Source of the DNA: an uncultured Clostridia bacterium
Lineage (GTDB): Bacteria; Bacillota; Clostridia; Oscillospirales; Oscillospiraceae
Direction: 5' to 3'
Length of the DNA stretch: 5,321 bases
NCBI GenBank assembly: GCA_938049125.1
Contig: CALICR010000042.1
Coordinates: 1-5,321, forward strand
Below, in pieces: positions 1-5,232 of this stretch. Each line of letters begins with the position of its first letter. The first letter of the stretch is position 1. The translations under genes and the position numbers were made by a program. Under the pieces are notes generated by a model, which saw only the letters and a program-made list of their open reading frames with translations, did not search any database and was not told the DNA's origin.

Positions 1-169
1 CTCCTCGGCAGACATCCTCGCTGTGCTGCCGGAGATGGACGACATCTTCATCAAGAAGAATCTCAGCCCCGGCGGCAGCGCCGACCTGCTGGCCGTCACC
101 TATTTTCTCGACCTGCTGGCCCCCCAGCTTCCGGGTCTCCACATCCGAAAGCGGTCCCCCCGGGACTGA
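1..169 (+). CDS. CitG/MdcB-family triphosphoribosyl-dephospho-CoA synthase, 3' end only
   Basis: This is the last 55 codons of a gene that begins outside the window; the reading frame starts at base 2 and ends in TGA at 167-169. The key evidence is the stretch NLSPGGSADLLAVTYFL (residues 20-36 of the fragment), the C-terminal signature of the CitG/MdcB family. These enzymes make 2'-(5''-triphosphoribosyl)-3'-dephospho-CoA from ATP and dephospho-CoA. That compound is the precursor of the prosthetic group of the citrate lyase (CitG) or malonate decarboxylase (MdcB) acyl carrier protein. The end of the gene cannot separate CitG from MdcB, nor show whether it is a CitX-CitG fusion. A basic tail (IRKRSPRD) closes the protein. 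A strong terminator follows 11 bp after the stop, so this gene ends its transcription unit; the lyase or decarboxylase subunits, if present, would lie to the left of the window. Confidence 0.85.
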   Translation, partial: SSADILAVLPEMDDIFIKKNLSPGGSADLLAVTYFLDLLAPQLPGLHIRKRSPRD

Positions 170-180
170 TGCATACGGAG

Positions 181-215
181 CCGCCGCCCCCGCAGACGCG
201 GGCGCGGCGGTTTTT
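181..215 (+). terminator. Rho-independent terminator of the CitG-type gene
   Basis: Bases 181-193 (CCGCCGCCCCCGC) pair with 198-210 (GCGGGCGCGGCGG) over 13 positions with a single C-C mismatch. The loop is AGAC, and TTTTTCTC follows. The very GC-rich stem plus T tract on the plus strand marks a strong intrinsic terminator for the gene ending at 169. The T tract ends one base before the stop triplet of the convergent gene (217-219), so the two 3' ends nearly touch. On the minus strand no T tract follows the stem, so it probably works poorly in that direction. Confidence 0.88.
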
Positions 216-216
216 C

Positions 217-1251
217 TCATGCCTCGGGGAGCGTCTCGCCCTCGTTGGCCTCCTGCTCCGTGACGGAGGCGGCGGCACCGGCCTCGTAGCGCACTGCCAG
301 GACGCCCTGGGGACGGTTGATGCGGATGACCGCCTGCTTCTGCCGCTCCTCCCCGGCCCGGCGCAGCAGCTCCACCAGCATGGTCAGGGTCTCCCCCGTC
401 AGCGGCCCGCCGCGCCACTGGAACACCAGCGGCTTCCCCTTTTTCGCCGCCTGCCGGGCGCGGTTCTCCGCCTCCTCGGGCTTCGTGAAGGAGAGCTTCT
501 GGGTCCGGTAATAGGTCCGCGTCCCGTCGGTACAGGCCGGGGCCGGGGCGATGAGCGGCTCGTGGTCCCGGAAGACCTGCTTGTCGTCGAGGTTGAAATA
601 GTCGTAGCGCAGCAGCCGCGCTCCGCCCGACTCGGCGCTCAGCGTGTTGTCAAAGGTGACGTCCAGATGGTAATAGGTCCCGTCCAGACGCACGATGTTC
701 CAGGTGTGCTGGTACTTGATGCCCTTGGCCGGGTTGTTGCCGCAGTGGGCGATCATGCACCAGAGGTCTATGGCGTCGCAGAGCACCTTCACGGACTTTG
801 CGATGCCCTCGCAGACGCCCACGCCGTGGCCCAGGGGGCCGATGATCTCGTGGGAGTAGGGCTTTTTCAGCTTGTCATAGCGCACGCTGCCGCAGAGGAG
901 GTCGTGGATGTACCGCTCCTGCTCCAGCGGCGGCGCGCCCAGCATGGGCCGGGCCAGCTTCTCCACCCGGGACTGGAGCGCCCGGCGGTGGGCCCGGACC
1001 TTCGCCGGGTCGAAGAGATATTCGGGCAGGACCGTGATCCGGTCCGCGCCCGGCTCCGTGCGGTAGCGGAACGTCACGGCCCAGAAGATCTCCGGGTGAT
1101 CCAGCCGCAGGCGGAAAAAGACGTCGCTCAGCGCCCGCCGCGTCAGGGCCGGGACCGGGCATTCCGTCCGCTGGGCCAGCAGGCAGTCCAGCAGCGCGCG
1201 GTAGGCCGCCTGCTCGTCCCTCGTCATCTTGGTGTAGTAAAAGGGTTCCAT
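217..1251 (-). CDS. Cytoplasmic transglutaminase-like protein (Transglut_core fold)
   Basis: The protein has 344 residues. The core shows a papain-like transglutaminase triad: Cys147 in GVGVCEGIAKSVKVL, His182 in QHTWNIVRLDG, and Asp197 in YYHLDVTFD. This spacing and the C-E-G / H-T-W-N / H-L-D-V-T-F-D pattern are typical of bacterial transglutaminase-like proteins, which may be cysteine proteases or amidases rather than cross-linkers. Residues 1-110 form an N-terminal region containing DHPEIFWAVTFRYR. Residues about 210-344 are a C-terminal extension with a basic, helical stretch and a hydrophilic acidic tail. There is no signal peptide or membrane segment, so it should act in the cytoplasm. 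The open frame extends upstream to 1476, but Met at 1251 is chosen because GGAG (1258-1261) lies 6 nt before it, and the upstream extension would run through the terminator of the transporter operon. The substrate is unknown. The gene stands alone, convergent with the CitG-type gene. Confidence 0.83.
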   Translation of the reverse strand: MEPFYYTKMTRDEQAAYRALLDCLLAQRTECPVPALTRRALSDVFFRLRLDHPEIFWAVTFRYRTEPGADRITVLPEYLFDPAKVRAHRRALQSRVEKLARPMLGAPPLEQERYIHDLLCGSVRYDKLKKPYSHEIIGPLGHGVGVCEGIAKSVKVLCDAIDLWCMIAHCGNNPAKGIKYQHTWNIVRLDGTYYHLDVTFDNTLSAESGGARLLRYDYFNLDDKQVFRDHEPLIAPAPACTDGTRTYYRTQKLSFTKPEEAENRARQAAKKGKPLVFQWRGGPLTGETLTMLVELLRRAGEERQKQAVIRINRPQGVLAVRYEAGAAASVTEQEANEGETLPEA

Positions 1252-1257
1252 GGTCCG

Positions 1258-1261
1258 CTCC
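1258..1261 (-). promoter_or_regulatory. Ribosome binding site of the transglutaminase-like gene
   Basis: GGAG on the minus strand lies 6 nt before the ATG at 1251. It decides this start over the longer open frame that continues upstream through the intergenic terminator. Confidence 0.6.
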
Positions 1262-1279
1262 GTTCCGTTTGTTTTCTTT

Positions 1280-1308
1280 ATTCTACCAGAGCTTGGGGCA
1301 AAAAGCCA
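1280..1308 (-). promoter_or_regulatory. Candidate extended -10 promoter for the transglutaminase-like gene
   Basis: Reading the minus strand, TGGCTT (1303-1308) and TAGAAT (1280-1285) are 17 nt apart, and the -10 is preceded by TGG, giving an extended -10 (TGnTAGAAT). It lies just after the hairpin terminator of the upstream operon and 28 bp before the start codon, leaving a short leader. The -35 is a poor match to consensus and overlaps the T tract of the terminator. Position and the extended -10 are the main support. Confidence 0.45.
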
Positions 1309-1316
1309 GATAAAAT

Positions 1317-1346
1317 GAGCCGTGCAGCAGAGTTGCTGCACGGCTC
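1317..1346 (-). terminator. Rho-independent terminator of the peptidase-transporter operon
   Basis: A perfect 13-bp inverted repeat, GAGCCGTGCAGCA (1317-1329) against TGCTGCACGGCTC (1334-1346), has a 4-nt loop. On the minus strand the stem is followed by ATTTTATCTGGCTTTTT, a T-rich run. The plus-strand side has only TTT. It begins 42 bp after the transporter stop codon. A smaller 7-bp hairpin (GAACAGA 1358-1364 with TCTGTTC 1372-1378) sits between the stop codon and this terminator. Confidence 0.85.
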
Positions 1347-1388
1347 TTTGCGCATCGGAACAGAGGGAATTTCTGTTCGCGGAAACGA

Positions 1389-2780
1389 TCAGCCGCCGAA
1401 GGTCTGGCCGATGGCGCAGATGAAGATGGCCGCCACGGACTGAATCAGGAACAGCTTCATCATGAACTTGATCCACCTCTCATACGGCACATTGGTAAGG
1501 CCAAGGAAGCCCATCAGAGCAGCCGCATGGGGCAGGATGTAGTTGCAGAGGCCGTCGCCCATGAGGTACGCGGTGACGGTGGTCTGACGGCTGACGCCGA
1601 TGAGGTCGGACAGCGGGGTCAGGATCGGCATCAGCACGACCGCCTTGCCGTTGCCGGAGGGGATCAGGCAGTTCATCAGAGCCGTGAAGATGTACATGAC
1701 AGGACCGGCGAGGAACTTCGGGGTGTGGACCAGCACACCGGCGCAGGCATGGACGACAGTGTCGATGATCATGCCCTTGGTGAGGATGGTGCTGACGGTC
1801 GCGCCAAGGCCGACCACGATGGCAGCGCCGGCGCCCTTGCCGAGGTTCGCAATGAAGACCTTGCACATCTTGCTGGGGGTCATGCCGCCGAGGAGGCCGC
1901 AGACGATGCCCATCCAGAGGAACACGGTGCCGATCTCAGCGAAGCCCCACTTCAGCTTCAGGCAGCCGTAGACCATGATGCCCAGGCTGGCCACGAAGGC
2001 GATGAGGACCAGGGTATGACGCCAGGTGATCTTGATGTCCTTGCTCTCGTCGGTGTCAAAGGTCATGACGCCCTCGACGCCGTAGAGGTAGCTGGCCTGC
2101 GGGTTGGCCTTGACCTTCGCCGCATACCTGCAGGTGTAGATGCAGGTGATGACGTAGAGGATGAAGGTGATGACAAGTCTCCAGGTCACGCCGGAGTAGA
2201 GCGGAAGCTCCGCAATCTCCTGGGCCAGGGGTGTCACGATGCCGAGGGAACCGCCGCTGAAGCCGACGCCGACGCCGCAGAGGACGATGGCGATGCCGAC
2301 GATGGCGTCATAGCCCATGGACAGCGCCAGCATAACGCCAAGGGGCGCAAAGGCGATGACCTTGTCGGTGCTTTGGGTGGTGCCCAGGACCGCGAACATG
2401 AACATGACCAGCGGGATGAAGAACTTCTCGCGGCCCTTCTTGGAGCAGAAGCGGACGAGCTTCGTGCAGAAGGCGGTCAGCATACCGGTCTCCATGACGA
2501 TGCCCAGCGCGCCGGTGATGAACATGATGACGAAGATCAGCGTCGCGTTGCTGACACAGGTTTCAATAAACAGCTTGGGGATACGCAGCGGGGAGACCGG
2601 GCTGCTGTCCACATAGGCGAAGGAGTTCGGATCGACAATGTTTTTGCCCGTGGCTTCATCGGCGTAGCGCGCGTATTCACCGGCGGGCACGATGTAGGTC
2701 AGCACGCAGGCGATCAGCAACAGGATAATGATGATGATCCAGCCGTGCGGCATCTTGAATTTCTTTTTCTGTTTCTCCAT
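1389..2780 (-). CDS. YfcC/DcuC-family membrane transporter
   Basis: This 463-residue polytopic inner-membrane protein has about a dozen hydrophobic segments (roughly residues 13-31, 79-98, 119-135, 141-175, 202-216, 255-272, 281-299, 316-332, 337-373, 381-395, 411-427 and 443-459). Family hallmarks are the N-terminal LTYIVPAGEY (27-36), MGYDAIVGIAIV (155-166) and the C-terminal block IPSGNGKAVVLMPILTPL (373-390) followed by SRQTTVTAYLMGDG (397-410) and NVPYERWIKF (430-439). YfcC-type carriers belong to the ion transporter group that includes DcuC and are thought to move carboxylates, amino acids or small peptides; the substrate here is not known. The start at 2780 follows GAGAGGG (2789-2795) with 8 nt spacing; the open frame upstream of it only overlaps the peptidase gene. 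It lies 28 nt downstream of the peptidase stop and shares its operon and terminator. The segment after GVGFSGG (SLGIVTPLAQEIA) departs from the NPFTVGIAQ-like motif I recall for YfcC proteins, so substrate choice may differ. Confidence 0.85.
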   Translation of the reverse strand: MEKQKKKFKMPHGWIIIIILLLIACVLTYIVPAGEYARYADEATGKNIVDPNSFAYVDSSPVSPLRIPKLFIETCVSNATLIFVIMFITGALGIVMETGMLTAFCTKLVRFCSKKGREKFFIPLVMFMFAVLGTTQSTDKVIAFAPLGVMLALSMGYDAIVGIAIVLCGVGVGFSGGSLGIVTPLAQEIAELPLYSGVTWRLVITFILYVITCIYTCRYAAKVKANPQASYLYGVEGVMTFDTDESKDIKITWRHTLVLIAFVASLGIMVYGCLKLKWGFAEIGTVFLWMGIVCGLLGGMTPSKMCKVFIANLGKGAGAAIVVGLGATVSTILTKGMIIDTVVHACAGVLVHTPKFLAGPVMYIFTALMNCLIPSGNGKAVVLMPILTPLSDLIGVSRQTTVTAYLMGDGLCNYILPHAAALMGFLGLTNVPYERWIKFMMKLFLIQSVAAIFICAIGQTFGG

Positions 2781-2788
2781 TTTTTTAT

Positions 2789-2795
2789 CCCTCTC
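2789..2795 (-). promoter_or_regulatory. Ribosome binding site of the transporter gene
   Basis: GAGAGGG on the minus strand ends 8 nt before the ATG at 2780, separated by an A-rich spacer. It lies wholly in the 28-nt gap after the peptidase stop codon and fixes the transporter start. Confidence 0.7.
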
Positions 2796-2808
2796 AATCA
2801 GCGGCGGC

Positions 2809-3993
2809 TCAGGCCATGGCCGCCTTGAATTCGTCCATCCGCAGCAGCGCGCCTGCGTACAGCTTGGCCCGCTCTGCCAGGGAATCCTGCTCGATGTACT
2901 CGCGGACGGTGTGGTTCCACTCGCCCATAGAGCCGGCGGAGCAGACCGTCGGCACACCGGCCATGGTGATGTAGGCCGCGTCAGAGCTGCCGCCCAGGAC
3001 CGCCTTGCCGACCTCCCGGAGGCCCGTGGCTTCCGCCGTCTCCTGGAGGAAGGAGAGCAGCTTCAGGCCGCCGTCGGTGGTCTCGAACACGTGCATGACG
3101 TCGATGTACTCCATCTCCGTGGTGGTGCCGTCGATGTAGGTCTTTTCGCAGACGGCCTTGAGGTTCTTCTTGGCCCGCTCCAGCTCCTCGTTCTTCTCGA
3201 AGCGCATATCCACAACGGCCTCGCACTTGGCGGGGACGGCGTTGAAGATGGTGCCGCCCTGGATGGTGCCGATGTTCATGGTGGTGCCCACGGTGAGGTC
3301 CGTCAGGTTATGGATGTCCACGACCTTATAGGCCATCTCGACGATGGCGCTGCGGCCCTTGGTGAAGTCGTTTCCCGCATGGGCCTCGACGCCGTGGGTG
3401 GTGATGCGGCAGCGGGTGCCGCCCTTGCGGAAGACGGCCAGCTTGTTGCTGATGAGGCCGGTCTCCATGTTGAAGGCACAGAGGCCGCCCTTGGCCTGCT
3501 CCTTCATGATCTCCGCCGCCCGGGAGCCGAGGTGATTGATCTCCTCGTCGCCCGCCAGGATGAAGCGGATGGGGCCGCGGTAGCCCGCCTTGACCGCCGC
3601 GCGCACGGCGTAGATGGCGATGGTGATGCCGCCTTTCATATCCAGGGTGCCGGTGCCGTAGACCTTGCCGTCCTCGACACGGAAGGGATTCTGCTCGGAC
3701 AGCGCCCGGGGCAGCGCCGTGTCATAGTGGCCGGAGAAGATGACCGGACGGCCCTCCTCCTGCCCCTTCAGGTCCGCCACAAGCACCGGCGCATTGCCGT
3801 GACCGACGTCCCAGCTCCGGACCGTGAAGCCCTCGCGGTCCAGCAGGGTGCGGACCCACTCCGTCGCCGCAGGCATGACCTCCGGCTCGCGGCTGCAGCT
3901 CGGCGTCTCCACGAACTCCTCCAGCAGGCTCAGAATCTCTTCCTTGTGGCTGTCCACGTATTCATACGCCTGTGTGATCTTCGCGTCTTTCAT
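2809..3993 (-). CDS. M20-family metallopeptidase (glutamate carboxypeptidase/CPG2-like)
   Basis: This 394-residue protein carries all the co-catalytic zinc peptidase motifs of family M20. His89 and Asp91 lie in GHYDT, the bridging Asp118 in GTLDMKGG, the general base Glu150 and ligand Glu151 in AGDEEI, Glu177 in FNMETG, and the last ligand His361 in EWNHTVREYI. A dimerisation (lid) domain spans about residues 183-290, with GVEAHAG (His205) and the GGTIFNAVP loop (246-254). The order and length match carboxypeptidase G2-like and related aminoacylase/dipeptidase proteins, which hydrolyse the amide bond of N-acyl amino acids or short peptides. There is no signal peptide, so unlike the secreted Pseudomonas CPG2 it should be cytoplasmic. 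The start at 3993 is supported by AAAGGAG (3999-4005) 5 nt upstream; the open frame reaches 4056, but the extra 21 codons would include this site. It is first in the operon with the transporter and divergent from the LysR gene. The exact substrate cannot be read from sequence. Confidence 0.92.
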   Translation of the reverse strand: MKDAKITQAYEYVDSHKEEILSLLEEFVETPSCSREPEVMPAATEWVRTLLDREGFTVRSWDVGHGNAPVLVADLKGQEEGRPVIFSGHYDTALPRALSEQNPFRVEDGKVYGTGTLDMKGGITIAIYAVRAAVKAGYRGPIRFILAGDEEINHLGSRAAEIMKEQAKGGLCAFNMETGLISNKLAVFRKGGTRCRITTHGVEAHAGNDFTKGRSAIVEMAYKVVDIHNLTDLTVGTTMNIGTIQGGTIFNAVPAKCEAVVDMRFEKNEELERAKKNLKAVCEKTYIDGTTTEMEYIDVMHVFETTDGGLKLLSFLQETAEATGLREVGKAVLGGSSDAAYITMAGVPTVCSAGSMGEWNHTVREYIEQDSLAERAKLYAGALLRMDEFKAAMA

Positions 3994-3998
3994 GGTAT

Positions 3999-4005
3999 CT
4001 CCTTT
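3999..4005 (-). promoter_or_regulatory. Strong ribosome binding site of the peptidase gene
   Basis: AAAGGAG on the minus strand, 5 nt before the ATG at 3993, is a near-ideal Shine-Dalgarno. It excludes the longer open frame from 4056. Confidence 0.8.
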
Positions 4006-4080
4006 CTTTTTTCGTTCCCATTTTTGCGGTACGGGCGCACCCGCACTGCCTCTCACGCTCCCATCTTATCATAGTTTTTT

Positions 4081-4118
4081 AAATATGTATATTTCGTTTT
4101 TTATAATGTGTATATTAT
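4081..4118. repeat. Two adjacent AT-rich dyads sharing TGTATATT
   Basis: AAATAT-GT-ATATTT (4081-4094) and ATAAT-N6-ATTAT (4103-4118) are both inverted repeats. They share the octamer TGTATATT (4086-4093 and 4109-4116), repeated at 23 bp, close to two helical turns. They flank the likely start region of the peptidase operon and could be operator half-sites. In AT-rich DNA such dyads can also occur by chance. Confidence 0.35.
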
Positions 4119-4155
4119 CCTCGACTTATTAACCGTGAATTTCATATAATCTGCT

Positions 4156-4170
4156 TTCCAAATTATGGAA
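4156..4170. promoter_or_regulatory. Candidate LysR-type binding site (TTCCA-N5-TGGAA)
   Basis: TTCCA (4156-4160) and TGGAA (4166-4170) form a perfect 5-bp dyad, and T4157 to A4169 fits the T-N11-A pattern of LysR-type regulators. Its centre is about 59 bp upstream of the expected lysR transcription start, a usual place for an autoregulatory recognition site, and it could also serve the divergent promoter. The assignment rests on pattern and position only. Confidence 0.4.
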
Positions 4171-4186
4171 TTTTTTCGCTTCCCTC

Positions 4187-4215
4187 TTGAAATCCGAATT
4201 TAGAACTTATATAAT
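4187..4215 (+). promoter_or_regulatory. Sigma-70-type promoter of lysR
   Basis: TTGAAA (4187-4192) and TATAAT (4210-4215) are separated by exactly 17 nt, a near-consensus housekeeping promoter on the plus strand. Transcription should start near 4222, giving a leader of about 37 nt before the lysR ATG. Confidence 0.75.
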
Positions 4216-4245
4216 TTTCTGTATCCATATGATTTAGATTATATC

Positions 4246-4251
4246 AGGAGG
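4246..4251 (+). promoter_or_regulatory. Ribosome binding site of lysR
   Basis: A perfect AGGAGG ends 7 nt before the ATG at 4259. It selects that start over the out-of-frame ATG at 4254, which is only 2 nt from the Shine-Dalgarno. Confidence 0.85.
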
Positions 4252-4258
4252 TCATGTC

Positions 4259-5128
4259 ATGGAACTGCTCCAGCTCTATTATTTCCAGGTCACCGCCCGT
4301 TTTCAGCACATCTCCAAGGCAGCCGCCTGCCTGCACATCACCCAGCCCGCCCTGAGCCAGACCATCAAACGGCTGGAGAAGGAGCTGGAGACGGAGCTGT
4401 TCGACCGGGTCGGCAAGGAGATCGTCCTGAACGAGAAGGGGGAGATCCTGTTGAAATATGCCAATTCGGTCCTTTCCTCCGTGGAGAGCGCCAAGGCGGA
4501 GCTGGCGGACTACTGCCGCCGGGAGACGAACACCCTGTCCCTCTCGGTCCAGTCTGCGTCGCTCTTCCTTCCCGCCCTGCTCCAGCGCTTCCGGAAGCTC
4601 CACCCGGAGACGAACTTCCGCATCTTCCAAAACGCCGAGCACTTCGAAAACGAGAAGTGCGACCTCACCATTTACTCCTCGACCCACGAGCCGAAGGACA
4701 ACCACCATCAGATCCTGCTGAAGGAAAAGCTGGTGCTGGCCCTGCCCAAGGAGCACCGGCTGGTGGAAAAGCCGGAGATCACCTTCGACGATCTCCGGGA
4801 CGAGTCCTTCATTACGCTGGGTAAGGGCACAAACCTCTACAACATCATCACCCACTATTGCAGCGAGGCGGGCTTCTGGCCCTCGGCCTTCCTCTACTGT
4901 GACAACCCCAATACGCTCCGGGAGCTCATCAACCTGAACTTCGGTATCTCCCTCATCCCGGAGATCACCTGGAACTGCCGTTACAACAGCTCTGTCGCCA
5001 CCCGGGAGTTGTTCGACGTCCACTTCTCCCGCTATATCCTCCTCTCCTGGAACCAGGATGCCTACCTCTCCCGGCTCGCCCGGGACTTCCGGGACATGAC
5101 CGCCGACTTCTTCCAGGAGCTGGCCTGA
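4259..5128 (+). CDS. LysR-type transcriptional regulator
   Basis: This 289-residue protein has the usual LysR length. The N-terminal winged helix-turn-helix covers residues 1-60, with the recognition region ISKAAACLHITQPALSQTIK (18-37) followed by RLEKELETELFDR. A linker helix runs to about residue 90. The effector-binding domain (about 92-289) contains the typical LPKEHRLVE segment (162-170) and the NFGISLIPEITW block (227-238). LysR proteins usually act as tetramers that sense a small pathway-related molecule and control a divergent promoter. Here the divergent unit is the M20 peptidase and YfcC-type transporter, so its effector is probably the substrate or product of that pair. The strong AGGAGG site at 4246-4251 supports the start. 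No complete terminator follows the gene; an insertion element begins about 35 bp after the stop. Confidence 0.92.
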   Translation: MELLQLYYFQVTARFQHISKAAACLHITQPALSQTIKRLEKELETELFDRVGKEIVLNEKGEILLKYANSVLSSVESAKAELADYCRRETNTLSLSVQSASLFLPALLQRFRKLHPETNFRIFQNAEHFENEKCDLTIYSSTHEPKDNHHQILLKEKLVLALPKEHRLVEKPEITFDDLRDESFITLGKGTNLYNIITHYCSEAGFWPSAFLYCDNPNTLRELINLNFGISLIPEITWNCRYNSSVATRELFDVHFSRYILLSWNQDAYLSRLARDFRDMTADFFQELA

Positions 5129-5160
5129 GCCGCACAAAAAAAGCGGCCCGCCTCCCGATC
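5129..5160 (+). other. Probable left half of the lysR terminator, cut by an IS element
   Basis: Directly after the lysR stop comes GCCGCAC, then A7, then GCGGCCCGCCTCCCGA. An A tract followed by a GC-rich arm is the usual first half of a bidirectional intrinsic terminator, but the matching arm (expected TCGGGAGGCGGGCCGC plus T tract) is absent. The IS3-type end begins at 5161-5163 instead. A weak local alternative is GCCGC (5129-5133) pairing with GCGGC (5143-5147), which has no T tract on the plus strand. Confidence 0.4.
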
Positions 5161-5181
5161 TGTGAACCGCCCCCCCATTTG

Positions 5182-5215
5182 TTAGACAAGTATGATAAAA
5201 AAATACTTGTACTAA
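5182..5215 (+). repeat. Stem-loop just inside the IS end
   Basis: TTAGACAAGTAT (5182-5193) pairs with ATACTTGTACTAA (5203-5215) over 12 bp with one bulged A (5211) and a 9-nt loop, GATAAAAAA. It sits between the terminal repeat and the transposase start. Such subterminal hairpins can blunt transposase translation from transcripts that enter from outside, here from lysR, but no function is shown by sequence alone. Confidence 0.6.
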
Positions 5216-5232
5216 GGAATGGGGTGTTTTTT

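Larger units (their letters stand above)
3994..4258. promoter_or_regulatory. Divergent promoter/operator region between peptidase operon and lysR
   Basis: This 265-bp spacer is markedly AT-rich from about 4061 onward, unlike the GC-rich genes around it. It holds the lysR promoter (4187-4215), both ribosome binding sites, and three short dyads at 4081-4094, 4103-4118 and 4156-4170. For the peptidase operon I see no good paired -35/-10. TATGAT on the minus strand (4068-4073) is a reasonable -10, but nothing near it resembles TTGACA at 16-18 nt, which would fit an activator-dependent promoter. I see no RNA gene or small ORF with its own ribosome binding site here. Confidence 0.65.

Noticed and set aside
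1358..1378. 7-bp hairpin GAACAGA/TCTGTTC just after the transporter stop as a second terminator
   Set aside because: The stem is short with a 7-nt loop and no T tract follows on either strand. The strong terminator 12 bp further on explains the 3' end.
169..1443. Long plus-strand open frame of 424 codons antisense to the transglutaminase-like gene
   Set aside because: It starts next to the citG-type stop and runs through the terminator, the opposing gene and the intergenic hairpin. Its product is low-complexity (rich in L, A, R, G, V) with no recognisable domain. It is the usual antisense shadow of a GC-rich gene.
1527..2828. Plus-strand open frame of 433 codons antisense to the transporter
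   Set aside because: Its translation is rich in D, A, G, E and H, which is what the complement of a hydrophobic membrane protein gives. There is no motif or start signal.
2728..4074. Plus-strand open frame of 448 codons antisense to the peptidase
   Set aside because: It has A/D/G/L/R-rich low-complexity translation, no family motif and no plausible ribosome binding site, and covers an obvious M20 gene on the other strand.
4144..4244. ATATAATC (4144-4151) and GATTATAT (4237-4244) as a long-range inverted repeat
   Set aside because: Eight bases of pure AT-type sequence 85 bp apart in an AT-rich spacer are expected by chance, and the second copy lies in the lysR leader.
3994..4258. Possible riboswitch or small RNA in the divergent spacer
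   Set aside because: The peptidase leader shows no extended conserved-looking stem arrangement or expression-platform terminator, and the lysR leader is only about 37 nt.
4244..5137. Minus-strand open frame of 297 codons antisense to lysR
   Set aside because: It is a V/L/E/G-rich shadow of the LysR gene, whose helix-turn-helix, Shine-Dalgarno and promoter are clear on the plus strand.
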